NCBI GenBank assembly: GCA_023853785.1
Contig: JAJIRX010000177.1
Location: 1 to 64,000 of the forward strand
Direction: 5' to 3'
Length of the DNA stretch: 64,000 nt
Origin: Psilocybe azurescens
Lineage: Eukaryota > Basidiomycota > Agaricomycetes > Agaricales > Agrocybaceae
Shown: in pieces, positions 34,445 to 47,700 of the stretch
Numbering within the stretch: position 1 is the stretch's first letter
Layout of the letters: each line of letters begins with the position of its first letter
Made by a program: the position numbers and the translations under genes
The notes under the pieces: generated by a model
The model's database searches: none
What the model saw: the letters and a program-made list of their open reading frames with translations, nothing else
Told to the model about the DNA's origin: nothing

Positions 34445-37136
34445 ATGAAGCTCTGTTCCTGTCTGTTACTACCCTTGTTGTGGGTCTGCTCTTCTTCTGC
34501 CAGCGCACCGAATGGGCCTTGGGACACATTCAACCTAGCCCCAGAATCCAAGACAGTCTATCCCAAAGCCATTCATTCCTCTCAAGGTTCGGTGAAAAAT
34601 GCCAATCTGCTAGTGAAGAACAAGGGAAAGCATCTTTGTCATCGAACGGCTCTTGGGTTGCATTGGATTTTGGGATCGAAGTATGTCGCTACGGTAAAAC
34701 TCAACCCAACTGCCTCCCTTAATACTGTGGATCTATATTTAGATCGGAGGACTCATATCCTTGAACTTGAACAACATCCCCACCGAATCATCATTCTCGT
34801 TATCATTCACAGAATCGCCTTCATTCATCCGCCCATCCGCATCCGATGACTCTTCCTTTCCATCCGCAAACACCACATACGACGGTGTCCTCAGCGTCGA
34901 CGTCCCCGCAAAAACGGGGTACTGGACCCAGCCAGCATCTTCCTTACGAGGGGTTTCAGGTACTTGACAATCGTGTCCAATTCCGCTTCGACTATCACAC
35001 TGTCGAACGTGTCGTGCGCGATTTCTTTCGTACCTCACCTTGAGGATATGAGGGACTATTCTGGATATTTCTATGCGAAGGATCCGCTATCGAAAGACGC
35101 GGATTTCTTGACGAAATGTGCGCATATATATAATTACAATCTTAGGTTGGAATCAGAAAAATACTTACACGATCTTTACTAGTATGGTACTCGGGAGCAT
35201 ACACGGTTCAGACTAATACAGTCGCTCTCAACAGCGGTCGGCATGTGCCTTTTGCCCCTGCGGGATGTGCGTTCTAATTTTGTTGTCCTCACATGATATC
35301 CGGCCATCCAAGGTTCTAATGGCTGCCATACTTATTATTTACTATGTAGCCTGGGAAAATGATGCAACGTTAGGCGTAGCAGGCCCTATCATCGTCGATG
35401 GAGCCAAACGCGACAGGTACATTTCATGAACGTCTACTACTCATTGTTCTCTACTAACACGGCGACGCGGCGCGTAGAGCCGTCTGGCCAGGTGAAAGCA
35501 CTTCCGTATCTAAAACTAGGACATAACGCTAATGCGATCTGTAATCTAGGCGACATGGGAATAGCTGTTCCTGCCCAATTTGTTTCGACCAACGACCTTG
35601 TTCCGACTCGCAATGCACTGTCAACCATGTTCGCAGCCATCAACCCCAAAACTGGAGCACTACCCGAATCAGGCCCGCCTTTAAGCCAACAGGGATCAGA
35701 TACGTACCACGCATGGACGCTCATCGGGACATGTGAGTAACACGGCACGCCGATGTCCGAGACCCCACTTTACTAACCTGAGCGTTACTGGTGATTGATA
35801 GATAATTATTATCTATTCTCTGGTGATACCGCGTGGCTCCAGAATGTATGGACTAATTATACGAAAGCCGTGGCGTTTCTGGAGGGTAAGGTCGATAGTA
35901 CTGGGCTGATGGACGTTACAGGACTGCGGGACTGGGCGAGACAGGGAGGTGGAGGATACAATGCAGAGGGGAACGCCATTCTTTACAAGGTACGCTTTCT
36001 ACGCCCAATCTGCTTCACTCCTAATTCTTCACTAATTCCTCTACTCTCCTCCCTGATGTAATATTAACCAAGGTCCTCACAACCGCGACCGACCTCGCAA
36101 AATACATGAACCTCACCTCGCTCTCCTCCGCCTGGGCGCAAAACGCCACCGCCCTCAAATCGAGAAATTCAACGACGCTTTCTGGCTGGAAAGCGCCGGG
36201 ATGTACCGGGACAACCAGACGACCGCCCTGTGTCCGCAAGACGCGAATTCGTTCGCCGTGCTTTTCAATTTGACGACGTCTGAGGAGCAGAAGAACTTGG
36301 TCAGTGAGAACTTGGAGATGAATTGGAATGAACTCGGGCCTGTTGCTCCTGAACTTCCGGATACGATCAGTCCTTTTATTAGTGGGTTTGAGGTGAGTGG
36401 GTTGTGGATGATGATGATGGGTATATCTTTTTTTCTAATCTGTCTAGATTCAAGCACACTTTGAAGCAGGGAACGACGCTCGTGCACTCGATCTGATCCG
36501 ACGCACATGGGGTTACATGCTAACCACCAATCTCTCGGTGCAAAGCACCCTCTTGGAAGGATTTACAGCAAACGGCTCTCTCGCGTAAGCCTCGACTGCC
36601 TCTTCTGCGAGTATGATCCAACTCAGACTGACATCATGAATATATCACTTCCCCAGCTATCGATATAATCACGGATACAACGACGATCCAGCGTACACCT
36701 CGCACAGTCACGGATGGAGCTCCGGCCCAACGCCCGCTCTAACGTTCTACGTTCTGGGGCTGACGCTCACGGCGCCTCAGGGCAAGACATGGGCGATCTC
36801 ACCGCATATCGGCGGGGGCTGCCTGCTGCTGAAGGTGGCTTCGAGACGAATCTTGGGTGGTTCGGCGTCAAGTGGACCACATTGGGTGGATCTGGTGGTG
36901 GAGGCTCGGAAGTTGAGGGGTTTTCATTGAGTGTTGATACCCCAGAAGGAACGAGCGGGGTGGTTACGTTGCCGGATGGAGTAGTTTCAGAGAGCTACAT
37001 GGTGGATGGTGTGAGAGTGGGAGCTCGAGCTAGTCGTAGTATTACGCTGATAGGGGAAGGCATAGCATCCAAATTTAAGGTTGGCTCCGACATCCTCGGT
37101 ACCCTTGTCCCTACGCCTCTGCTTCCTTCCCTCTAA
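34445..37136 (+). pseudogene. GH78 alpha-L-rhamnosidase-like gene, unit A copy, several frameshifts
   Basis: Starts MKLCSCLLLPLLWVCSS, a secretion signal, then APNGPWDTFNLAPESKTVY. Later exons read LWYSGAYTVQTNTVALNSG, WENDATLGVAGPIIVDGAKR, then AVWPGDMGIAVPAQFVSTND, YNYYLFSGDTAWLQNVW, and GYNDDPAYTSHSHGWSSGP. The DGAKRDR...WPGD pair (35397-35416 and about 35554) is the acidic catalytic region of GH78, and the whole has the six-hairpin fold order. At least eight introns of 50 to 110 bases. One-base frame losses occur at about 34622 (AAG run), 34950-34954 (G run, shared with unit B), 36161-36170 (A run) and 36811-36822 (G run). All are in short homopolymers, so assembly error is possible, but unit B shows the alternative base at three of them. 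A secreted plant-polysaccharide or glycoside-trimming enzyme by family. Confidence 0.8.
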
Positions 37137-38291
37137 TCTGTGTACTTGTGGTATAAATAGGATACGCAGTGGCGCGGAATGTAAGACATGGAATGAAATA
37201 TAGTGGCGTCTGTTGTCTAAGGAAATTGTTGACGACAACGCAATGCATACTTCGGGAGTATCGGCATGCCCGTTACTGGTCTGACCTAAGCGTTAGGTAT
37301 TATCGACCTTGCGGCTTTTCTTGCTAAAACCCACTGTGTCAGTGAACAAATAAAGAAACGTACACTGTGTGAGCAGCGAGTGACAGTAATTCAGCAGTGA
37401 AAATCAAGCATTGCCAGTGTTCGACATTAGCCGCAACAGTAGTGGCTGTGCGAGGCGCAAAGTCAAGAGGTGAATCAAAGGTTCAGGGTGGTAAAATCCA
37501 CCCACGAGCTTTGTAGGTGGATTTGTCACCCCGATAGATGTGTACAATGTTAAAATAGCCTTAACGATACCAATGGAAGCCTCACTCTGGGAAGTCTTTG
37601 ATGGTGGTGGTTTGCTGTCTGTTCAAGTGAGCGATGGGCGTCGAGAAATTCATGGTGAACTGCTGATGTAAATACTAAGTGGAACAGAGGCCTGCTACTG
37701 TCATATTGTGAGAACGAGGGGTTGGATTTGGATGGGTTGGATGGCCGAGAAATTAACCGGCGAGGGCGGCGACTTCCAGCACAGAGGTGTACTTATAACT
37801 ATATCTAGTCTAGTATCATCCCACTGATCTATTTAATCAAAGTTCATCTAAATATACCATTCCTTGAACGGCGCCATGAATAACAGTCAAGTATGGCTTA
37901 CTGCATTCCCACAATAGTGATACCTTCATTCCACCGGGTGCGGAGAAAATACGCAAATTTTGACAGAGCAGTAGTAAATAAAAGGTCTCCTCCGATATAA
38001 ACTTCCTCCAAATCTACAGGTCAGAACGGCGGCAAAGCCCCAGAACCTCAGTCAGTGATAATCGCCAAAGGGTCTGGAAAGCGCGGCGGTCTTGACCAGC
38101 CAAATTTGGATATTTCTTCACAAATTATAGCTAAATCTCGTGTCACAACGTTTTTGTAAAATTTTGCTTAGGCTAGATTTAATCCGGAAACAAATCTGAA
38201 ATGTCTGTCCGGACAAAATTTCATTTCTGAGATCTTATTTCGCGCAGATACTTGTGGAAAGCATCACGAACTTTTCTTTCAAACCACCACC
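37137..38291. other. Intergenic; duplicated to about 37770, then unit A-specific
   Basis: The first 630 bases match 50855-51415 in unit B. The rest (37770-38291) has no match in unit B. No gene seen. Confidence 0.5.
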
Positions 38292-39112
38292 ATGGCTAAT
38301 TTCTTGCACACCGCCAAGTCTGGAAGCAACTGGGGAATCAACAAACTTGCCACGTACAACATTAAAATTCAGTTTCAAGATGCAACTACCTTTTTTGGTG
38401 TCAACCCACTCCCAGCACCTGCTGTTGCAGATGAGGTTTTGATCAGACATCATGCAGATGACATGCAAGACAACAGCAACTACAAGCTCTTGCGTTACAT
38501 GGACCTCGCCATACATCCTGCTGCAGAGCAAGAGTCAGCAGTGGACAACTTTGCTGTTCATTTACTAGCCATGCTAGGATATCTACCACGGACATAGATA
38601 GCACTCACAAGGGCTGATATACCCTTTCTTATTAGTGGGGAAGAATGTTATACAACAACTGACATCTGCATCATAGATGGTGGTGATGTCCTTCAACTCC
38701 TCATTCAAGAGGACAAATGTCACAAAGAACTGAAATCGGACCCAGAAGCACAGCTCATTGCTGAGGCCATTGCAGTTTTTCAGACCAACAACTGGAGACA
38801 TGTTCACGTCATTGGTCAAGATCCTCTTCCCATGAGGATGATTCCAGGAATCATCCTGACAGGCACTTCTCCCACTTTTTCAAGGTGCCTGTCATGCAAG
38901 GGCTTGCTGATGCAGTCTTTGGTGTATTCTCTGTGACACCAACCATAGTTTATGCACACCTTCCGCGTATTCCTCAGCCTGCTCAATGGCTGAGTGAGGG
39001 TATAAAGCCACTGGACAACCAAACCCACATTTTATCCTGCTACAAAGCATTCAAGCAGTTTGTGATCTGGTATAGCTTTGATGTTCTATCTCAATGTGTT
39101 CTCCAATGCTGA
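38292..39112 (+). pseudogene. Unnamed basidiomycete multigene-family protein, broken
   Basis: Reads MANFLHTAKSGSNWGINKL, then NPLPAPAVADEVLIRHHADD to LGYLPRT, then a TAG at 38595-38597. The same frame continues ALTRADIPFLISGEECYTT, LQLLIQEDKCHKELKSDPEA and RMIPGIILTGTSPTF until a one-base shift near 38878, after which VMQGLADAVFGVFS and IPQPAQWLSEGIKPLDNQ follow. This order (FLICGE, QEDK..KEL..PE.QLIAEA, PG..MVGT.PTF, P..R..EGMKPLDN) is a large family I know only as hypothetical proteins in mushroom genomes. One nonsense and one frameshift make it a likely pseudogene. It lies in the part of unit A absent from unit B. Confidence 0.65.
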
Positions 39113-39585
39113 CCTGCCTTATAGAACCAAGACCCAGTGAACCTTCTCTTCCTGCATAGAATGCCTTAGTATAGCCCAGTCCAGTTTTCACTTTGAGATT
39201 CTAATTGAGCATCACTTGTGTACTTTATTGTATCAATGAATTGAATAATTTGAATTTGAATCATTAGTAATGATGAAAGGAAATCACACTGACATAATCC
39301 CGCCATAACTCCTTTGCCCACTCTGTGAATCTAATTTTTGAAACATTGTAATCAGCAGTCAGGTTAGATGCATATGGACAGATTTATGAACTTGAGAATG
39401 GGAATTGAAGCAGGAGTGAGTGTATGTTCCTTCAAATCAGGATGCATCAGCAAAAGTCAGTATGTGTAAATGGTCTGGGTATGTCTAGCTAGTATAGAGG
39501 TGTGGCAGCTTACCTGCCATGAATGAGATTTTTGTTAGACAGCAATTAGACAGCACCAGAATATATATATATACTCCTGCGTGCA

Positions 39586-40083
39586 TGATCCAACCACGGC
39601 TGACATCACGAATATATCACTTCCCCAGCTATCGATATAATCACGGATACAATGACGATCCAGCGTACACCTCGCACAGTCACGGATGGAGCTCCGGTCC
39701 AACACCCGCTCTGGCGTTCTCACGTTCTGGGGTTGACGCTCACGATGCCTCAGGGCAAGACATGGGCAATCTCACCTCACGTCGACAGGAGCCTGCCTGC
39801 TGCTGAAGGTGGCTTCAAGACGAGTTTTGGGTGGTTCAGTGTCAAGTGGACTACTGTGTTGTCCACGTCGGCTGAGTCTGGTGGAAGAAAGGCTGAGAGG
39901 GTGTTATTAAGAATTGATACACCGGAAGGAACGAGTGGTCACGCTCCCGGATGATTTGAATTCTGAGAACTATATGGTGGATGGTGTGAGAGTGGGTGGT
40001 CGATCCAGTCGTGCTGTTGCGTTGGCAGGTGAAAGGCATACCATCCAAATTTAAGGTTGATTCCACCATGCTCGGAGTCTTCT
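39586..40083 (+). pseudogene. Third GH78-like fragment (last intron and last exon)
   Basis: Starts at the end of the last intron (ATATATCACTTCCCCAG) and runs through YRYNHGYNDDPAYTSHSHG to about the SKFKV end. The intron sequence matches the unit A gene (36611-36657), not unit B, so this fragment came from a unit A-type gene. One-base changes disrupt it at about 39719 (extra CA before CGTTCTGG) and later. Confidence 0.8.
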
Positions 40084-41818
40084 GATCATAAAATATACTG
40101 TTGAACGGCGGAGAAAAATGGGTATGCCAGATACGACAGATAACAAAACCGGCATCAACACACAATAGCTCCAAAATATTGTCTGGCTGATGAGGCGCGT
40201 GAAGCGCCCGGTGGACGTAATCTGTGAAATTATGGCATGTGATCCTTGCAACATTTTAATGATAACCCGACTACGCTGACAGAGGCTTGTTAAACCAATC
40301 TCACTTGCTGTATATACTGGGTGTCAGTACCTGCAAGGAAACAGCATGTTCTATTACTTGGATAACTTGTGGGCTACTAGGCTATCACATCAGACAATTC
40401 TGTAATCTAACCTCTCGTAATCTATATCTCCTGCTCAGTAAGTGATTGCTGCCATGCTATTGGCAGGTTATGAGGGCGCTACACACCCAGATACACATGT
40501 GAGCTGTACTAGAAATAGATTGGTTGACATTATGAGTCGTCCGCAGCGGGTGTATGGTGTTAAATGCTCTATGCACACACCTATACGTGAAAGGCGGAGA
40601 TAACAGGTCATCTGTTATCTGTAGCTCGCACCTACTGTGACACATTCGACTGAAAAGGGGTGATTATGGCAAATTCTGCGCTTGTAAAGGGTTATCATTC
40701 TATTTTCCATTTCATCATGAGTCGGCCGCTAGTCTATGAGAATGAAAAAGTGTATGAATACATGAGGCGTTGCGAAGCGCTCTTATTTATGCCCGAATGT
40801 AATACTTAAGTCAGTCCTATCAACATTACTAAAGTTATAACTGTCATTCTAAGGCCAATTTTAGGGGTTTCTGCGACTTCTTAAATGTCTACAGAAGCTT
40901 CTGCGCCGAGAACGGAGCAGAATACATGTTTTCTTCTACATATATCCTACTCCCTCATATACCTGTCGCTGGGTAATAAACTGCCCCACTGATTCATAGA
41001 TATGGAAGTGTCCGTGGTACTAAGCATATCTCACCAATCGAGGTACCCTTTTTTCACTGCTGGCGGCAATCCCGTTTGTCAAAGGAAAACGACAACAGTG
41101 GTCAGCGCCAGCAGTGAGTTTTTGTTGATCCGTTACAGTGTTCCGCTGTTAGCTAATCGATGTGTTACGGTGGGGTATACCGGGTTAGCATTCTCACAAA
41201 AGCTTATGAAGATAATTTCTAGACATTGTCGGAGCAAAGAGAAGAGAGCCTAAGTCCATGATGTAAATAAAATTGATGAGTTGCTATCCCCTTGAGTCTT
41301 CTTACTTATTCATACTCATAATCCAATGACCTGTTTCTCGTATGTACTACTTGTCTTTATACAGTGTCTTTCTTAAGCGTTTGTGGCGGCGAGGTCATTT
41401 TATGTTACACAATACCACGGTCATTACATTTTTCGAAAATGGGGCTCTTTTCAAAATGAAGTTGGGAAGCGGGCATGCGATTGGAGGGTAAACGAAAGCG
41501 ATGGCAATGAGAAGGGGCAAGAGACAAGGGGCAAGAGACTAGGAAGCATCAGGGGTTGCAGTCGCTAGTAACATTAACGCCGTTGGCAGCTATGAGAAAA
41601 ACATACAGACGGAGCTCTAGTTAGGTTTGGGGCTTATCCATCATCTGTCAGATGCATTTCCCAGGAGATGCTTGGACGTATAGATAGGTTCATAGAATGA
41701 AGGGGGGAAAACGGCTCACCGCTCGTAGGCATTGAAAATTCTATTCTTAACCAATTTCTGATATGGGTAGTGATGAGCAGGAAACATGTGGAAGTGACCA
41801 CTTTTGTTAGAACATCAA
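40084..41818. other. No gene seen
   Basis: AT-rich unit A-specific DNA. No conserved protein stretch found on either strand. Confidence 0.4.
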
Positions 41819-42468
41819 TGTAAGAATAGACAGAAACCCCTAATGGAATAATCCATTACATACACAACCTGTTCCAAGGGCATTATCAAAGTCAAGGATT
41901 GGGTTTCACAATATGTGTAGCTTCTATCATTCTAAAGTCCACTATCCCTCTCCAGGAGTTTGATCATTACAGGAGTTTGAGTACCTCGATTTTGTCCCTT
42001 ATTTCTTACTCCACCCTCACAGAAATTTGCACATGTATACAAATGGGTTGTTCCATTAAGGATATGAACAAAAATGGGCCATTGAAACCACCGTGTGATA
42101 AAACTAAGAAATGAGGATTTTGATTGCGGTAAATTGCCCAAAGTAACAAGATAGTTTCCCAGATTGGGCCAGATTGGGTCATCCTTTCACCCCAAAAATT
42201 TGGAGAAGTATTCATAGATAACAGGCTATTAACAACGCAAAATTCTGGACTTGGAGAAACATTCCTCTAAATGCAAAGTCAGGAAAAGACATTTATGTGT
42301 CCATGAAGAGTGACTGGCTTGATGGTTTTAAAGAGCCATTCCTTTGGGGGTTTCTGTCCGTTCTTACACATTGGTTTTAAAGAGCCATTCCTTTGGGGGA
42401 TTTCTGTCTATTGTTACACATTGGTTTTAAAGAGCCATTCCTTTGGGGGCTTTCTGTCTATTCTTACA
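41819..42468. mobile_element. 650-base element with inverted ends, right end in three tandem copies
   Basis: Left end TGTAAGAATAGACAGAAA and right end TTTCTGTCTATTCTTACA are perfect inverted matches over 18 bases. No coding capacity of note inside. No clear target duplication. The right end is repeated three times. Unit B has no matching element. Confidence 0.6.
42324..42468. repeat. Three tandem 49-50 base repeats
   Basis: Units beginning GGTTTTAAAGAGCCATTCC at 42324, 42373 and 42423, each ending in TTTCTGTC..TT.TTACACATT. They are copies of the right end of the element at 41819-42468. Confidence 0.9.
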
Positions 42469-42775
42469 CATTGCTGTTTGTGATCCACTCTCTGTCCTTA
42501 GATCAACGTACTTAGTTGGAGGCTACTTACAAGTAACCCCAACAGGAAAGTCCTAGGACAGATGTAATGGAAGCAATCAGCTCCTGAGCCATCAAGGCGC
42601 AAAAGCCTTCTGTGCAATGAGGCTGTTTGAGACACATGAGCATAGTTTGTCTGTGATGTCAGCATCGAGCATCACTAGAAGCTATATAATGAGCATGTTC
42701 CGTGCCTTTGCCTCGATGTTAAATCCTTAACTCATATCATCCAGATATTTTTTGATTTGTTTCGCCTTCCTTCAC

Positions 42776-43826
42776 ATGAACCAATCCAGCTTTTCAATCA
42801 GCAACATGGAGACATCAGGTGCAACAACATCATACATGTTGGTCCAATCCCCTTCAGACGAGTTTGATCATCTTATTGACATCAATATTACAGGGGGAAG
42901 AAATCAAGACTCGACTGAACCAAATGCATCTCAATATGGACGTATTTTTCACGCAAAGTTTGCGTTATTCCACACCCTAGGGCTCTATCCACTTCTTCAT
43001 ATGTATCTCTCTCGGCCAGAATTATCACCCACACTTACGCAGTCAACCGTCAGTCGAGCCATTGATGTACTATCTAACATACAGTCATGTTAATACCCCA
43101 TCATTTTAGGCCGACGGCGGAGACTCACGTTGGGATATGGTTGTATCCAGGATGGTCGATCTATGGAAGGTCGTATGCATGGGATGTGGTATTCTCTTAC
43201 CGTACGTATGTTACTTGCAGTGGAAAGTCACTTCTTAATCACTTACTTGAATCTAATTTATCACAACATAGATTGTCATTTGGATTCTTTCAAATAGGAG
43301 GTGTCAGTGAGAATACATATGCACGCACCGGCGCTCTTTCCGTTTATATATGCTCCGGAATGGGTCTCATCACTGGCATCTGGTACATTTATTTGGAAGC
43401 AAGTTTCAGAGCTGGGAGACTTGGCGATGCTTGGGTAAAGGTAAATAAGTTTTGCATGGCATATGTATCGCCAGGCTCAATATCTGACGCTACTCCATTA
43501 CAAGGCATCTGTCAGTCCAGAAAACAGAGAGTCGGTCGATTTCTGGACGTATTTATCCCTGCCCTTCTCCTTGCTCGGCTGGTAAGTACACGCAACCCAG
43601 CTATGGCCATGAATTACATTAACAAATGACACACAGGTCCATCCTCTTTTCCTTTACGACTTTTACTATTATTGTCTACGTTGACTCGTCGCAGATCCCT
43701 GATGCCAGCCCGACTGCAGTATATAGCAATCCAAAACAAATAATGAGCATCATATTCCTGAGTGCTTTGACCATTGGTCATTTTACTCAGGTGTATCGCT
43801 CTATCAGATATGTCATCGGAGTATAA
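42776..43826 (+). CDS. Four-helix membrane protein of unknown function, unit A copy
   Basis: Five exons join in frame. Exon 1 starts MNQSSFSISNMETSGATTS and contains YGRIFHAKFALFHTLGLYP (first helix); exon 2 reads ADGGDSRWDMVVSRMVDLWK and ends GCGILLP; exon 3 begins SFGFFQIGGVSENTYARTG and holds ALSVYICSGMGLITGIWY (helix); exon 4 begins ASVSPENRESVDFWTYLSL; exon 5 WSILFSFTTFTIIVYVDSS (helix) and SIIFLSALTIGHFTQVYRS (helix) to a TAA at 43824-43826. About 255 residues. A second, diverged copy lies in unit B at 51979-52906. No family name known; conserved between the two copies despite marked divergence, which argues for a real protein. A later start at 42806 is possible. Confidence 0.7.
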
Positions 43827-44718
43827 TTATTTCAGCCTTCTCCCATCAAAGGACGCCGGCGTTCTGGATTTGCCTCGGTTTTCACCTTTCTATGGAACTT
43901 TCAAATCCTCTCTTTCCGATATGTGAATCAAACGGATAGTACTTCTATTTTACTTCATATTTTTCAGTGTATATCAGTGCTTCAAAATTCCATCTACTGC
44001 CTACGCTATATCTCAAGGACTGATATCTGTGAGAGTGAAAAACATTCAAGGAACAACTACACCGGCCCTAACCGGATGATAGTGCCCTTTTGCACAATAT
44101 CTCAATCTCCGATCATATTAAGCCCCTCGAGCTCCTCCGTCTTCCTCCGTTGATTACAGATGCCGAACGGTAAGAGCTATAAACGGAAACTGAATCTCAT
44201 TGGAAATCTCAGTGCTTCAGCCTGACTCTCGCATCACGACAGAGGTGATGTTAAGGTGATGACCGAACTAAAGTATTAGTAATAAATATATGAGCGATTG
44301 TCGCCACACACGTCGCCGTCAGTCACCATACGAGAATACCAAACAATCTATGTCATTGTATGTATAGCATAACATTTACAAAATCGTCGGCCAAACTACA
44401 AACTACAAATCACTATCACAATTACACGTGCTATCAGCCACACTGCACTCAGTGCGCAGTGCCGTCCTTCCCCATCTACTTCTAACACAGGCCAATCGCA
44501 ATGAAGGCTCTATATCATGTTACATCGTCGCGTCGCCATTTCGTTTTTAAAGTTACAAAGAGGGAGAAAGAAATAAGGAAAGAAGGAAAGAGAAAATCAA
44601 CAGCCGGCGTAGAATTATGGGTTGTGATATTGGTGTAGTCATTCGATTCTATTCAATCCGAGCCGTGTACGGGATTCAGATGCAGAAGTTGTCGCTTTTT
44701 CGTTTTAATAGAATCTGT
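43827..44718. other. Intergenic, partly duplicated
   Basis: 44340-44718 matches 53690-54067 and is the 3' flank of the trehalose gene. The rest holds no coding stretch. Confidence 0.55.
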
Positions 44719-47700
44719 TCATTCTGTTTGAGATTGGATGGACTTTGACTTCGATGTCGGTTTGGATTTGGATGTGGTATAGCCGAAGATGCGAGAGAGT
44801 AGGACGTCCATCTGTCAGAGGAAATGGAGAAAGGAAAAAATTAAATTAAAAGAACAGAGAAGGAATAAGAAGACACGTAGATAGGGGTATCCCCAGGTAG
44901 GAAGCATAGAGTGTGACGATGCGGGAAGAAAAACCAGGGTAAGAGACTCATAAATCGAAAAGGATAAATCAAATTGAAAAGGACAGAACGAAAGACGAAA
45001 CCACCACCGTCACCACCACCTACCACCCACCACCCACCACATCTAACACCTCATCAACTTCAAACACCCACAAAGCTGCTCAACAAGCACACTCTTCTCG
45101 CTCTTCAGCCTCCGCTTCGCATCCATGCCCTTCCCACTCGTGCTGACCGTCTCCGCACCATCAAACTCGTTCAACATCCGCAACAGCTTCTCATCCGAGC
45201 TCACAGCGAGCAGGAAGTCCACATCCAGCCCGCCCGCACCGTCCCCGTTCCCACCATGGATGCTGTTCTCGCTCGCGTCTGCGGCGAGTGCGCTTCCGCC
45301 GTCGCTCCCGAACGAGCCATGTGCAAGCCCCGAGTCCGAGTCCGATGTCGGATGCATAGGGGCTCATTGGGTGTCCATGTCCGTGCCCATGTCCGTGCCC
45401 GTGTCCATATCCATGACGGTGCCCCGCCGCATTCCCCCAGCACCAGTAGATCCACCTCTCACCACACCCCCAGTGCAAAATCGCGCCCACCGCTGTCGAG
45501 TGCAACACATTATTCGGGAGCACAAGGAAGCTGTTCCTTCCCGGTATAATCCGCAACCCATAGCGCTCCCCGAGGGAGTCGAAGATGTAGCTCTACACTT
45601 CCACCGCTTGGCGCTGTGCCCATTGGCGGCCCGGGTCCTTGGAAGAGGAGGTAGAGGAGGAGGGCCCAGTCCAGTATTGCCAGACCATGGAGGCTTGGCG
45701 TTCCTCGATGAACGAACCTGGTGTGCGTTCGGTGAACTGCAGGTGGTTTCGGTGAGCAGTTAGTTTGGCGTGTAGGTTATTAAGAGAAGAGGGAGGGATG
45801 GACGCGACTCACGTAGTTCAAGATCTCCAAACAGGAGCCCTTCCGCGTCAAATTGAAGTTTGACACCATATTTATCCACTCCCCACTCACAAGCCCTACA
45901 CCCCTTGTCTTGATAAAGAACCCATTCTCTGCTCTACACGTGCCAAATATTCATCGTCAGTGACAACAAAACACGCAAGGTATAAAAGCAAGCAAGCAAA
46001 CAACACTCACACAATCGCGACCCTCAGCACCCTTCCCGTAACAGCCACCAGCCCACCCGCAACCTTGAGCCCGCTGAGCAACCACACCTCGTTCTTCCGA
46101 TCCTCCACCAGCTTTCCTAGGACCCCAACAGCCTTCTCCATCTCCTCCGGAAGCGGTGCATGTGCCGGTATCGCGGTTCCAGCAGGGGCGCTGGAAGAAG
46201 GTGCATCGAGATCACCAAATACAGTAGCCCGCGAAAGATCCCTCCATAGCGTGTCCTCAAATCGACCAGGATCATCTTCTTCCTCAAGTGTTTGTGTTTC
46301 CCCACCAGCGCGCTCAAACTTGTTTCATTTCCATTAAATCCAGTGGGGAGGTGGTGCTTGACCCGGGAGCAGACGCAGTACAGTCGCTCTGGATTCAACG
46401 TCGTCGAGGAGTGATGCAGTATGCTCCATGTTGGAGCGCACGCCGTGGTTGAGGAACAAGTTGACGAAGTCTGTGCTGTTTGCGTGGTGATGTGATTGTG
46501 CAGGTCTTATAGTAAGCGAAAGAACAGCGTCCAATGCGTTAGAGTTAGAGTTAGATGCACGAAAACTAAAACCGAAACCAAAGTCGCAGCAGAGAAAGGC
46601 GACAGCGAGGAAGCAAGAGGGAGGGACTTGAAACGAAAACGAAAAAAATACCCACCTCCCACTGGCTCCTTGCCTCTTCCCTTCTCATGCTTAGCACATC
46701 CCAGATCGCTCTTGAAGTCCCGCGCACATCCCACGGGTTCACCGCGATGCAGTTCCGGAACCTGCTGTAGCTGTACCTCCCCGTGAAGTCGCTCAGCACG
46801 AGCACGCCGTGCCTGCCCCCTTCTGTTAAGCCATCTTACCCAGTAGCCTCTCCGTCCGCAGATTCAACGCCCTGTGATACCCGATCCCAATCAGCTTCAT
46901 TCAACACAACAATAATGACAGAGCAAAAAATCAAATAACGCGAAAACAACAACCCACTTCCAAACGATCCTTCCCTCCTCCTTCCCCTCCTTACACTCCA
47001 TGAACTCATGTGTCCGAAGCGCCATCCTCTCCTTCAACACATCCGCCACCTCCTGCAGCGCCAAATACAGACTGAACGTCAGATCCCCCCGTATGCAGGA
47101 ACACAATCGGCATGTACGTGAGCGGTGAGAAGTGCGCATTTATGCGCGAGATGATGTTGGTAATGCCGCCGCCGGAGGAAGAGGCGAGGGTCTCGTTCGG
47201 GGAAGATGTGTGGAGTGCTATTTGGATGAGCACGACACGGTTCTGGAAGGAGGGGTTTATCTCGAGGAAAGTTTCGAAGGCGACAAGTTTGTGCCGAACA
47301 CCCTGGGTGAATGTATTCGTATGCAGTGGATATGGTGGGCATTGATATTGGGGTAGAAGGAGGGATAAAGACCGTTCAGCACACGAACCACTCACAAACA
47401 TAGAATCCCACAACTCACCTGAATCTCATCCAACGTGTCCCAGGCTTCATCCCGGTGTATCTTTGCTTCAGCACCTGCACCACTCCGTCATCTCCGGCTG
47501 GTGTCTTCATATCGTGATCATAATCATAAAAAAGTGGGGGGGAGGCGAAGGAGGGATGAAAAAAAAACAAAGTGAGCAATTCCCATCTCGACATTGCACC
47601 GAAAAAGGGAGTAGGAAGAGGGGACTAAAAGGAAAACAACAAGAAAGAAGACCCACCTGCGAATATACAGCTGGCACACATCAATCCCCATCGGGAACAC

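Larger units (their letters stand above)
33255..44811. repeat. Segmental duplication, unit A
   Basis: Matches unit B (47777-54190) in order and orientation: left edge GCATTTAGGAT...CCGCACTTACCGACC, the GH78-like gene, its 3' flank to about 37770, the membrane-protein gene (42776-43826) and the 3' end of the trehalose gene (from 44300). Sequence between about 37770 and 42700 is missing from unit B, and unit A also contains an extra 766-base element at 33387. Similarity is high in the GH78 exons and lower in the membrane gene. Confidence 0.85.

Noticed and set aside
45125..45763. Long open frame on + across the trehalose gene
   Set aside because: Ser/Pro-rich shadow of the opposite strand, which carries the recognisable SLGERYGLRIIPG region.
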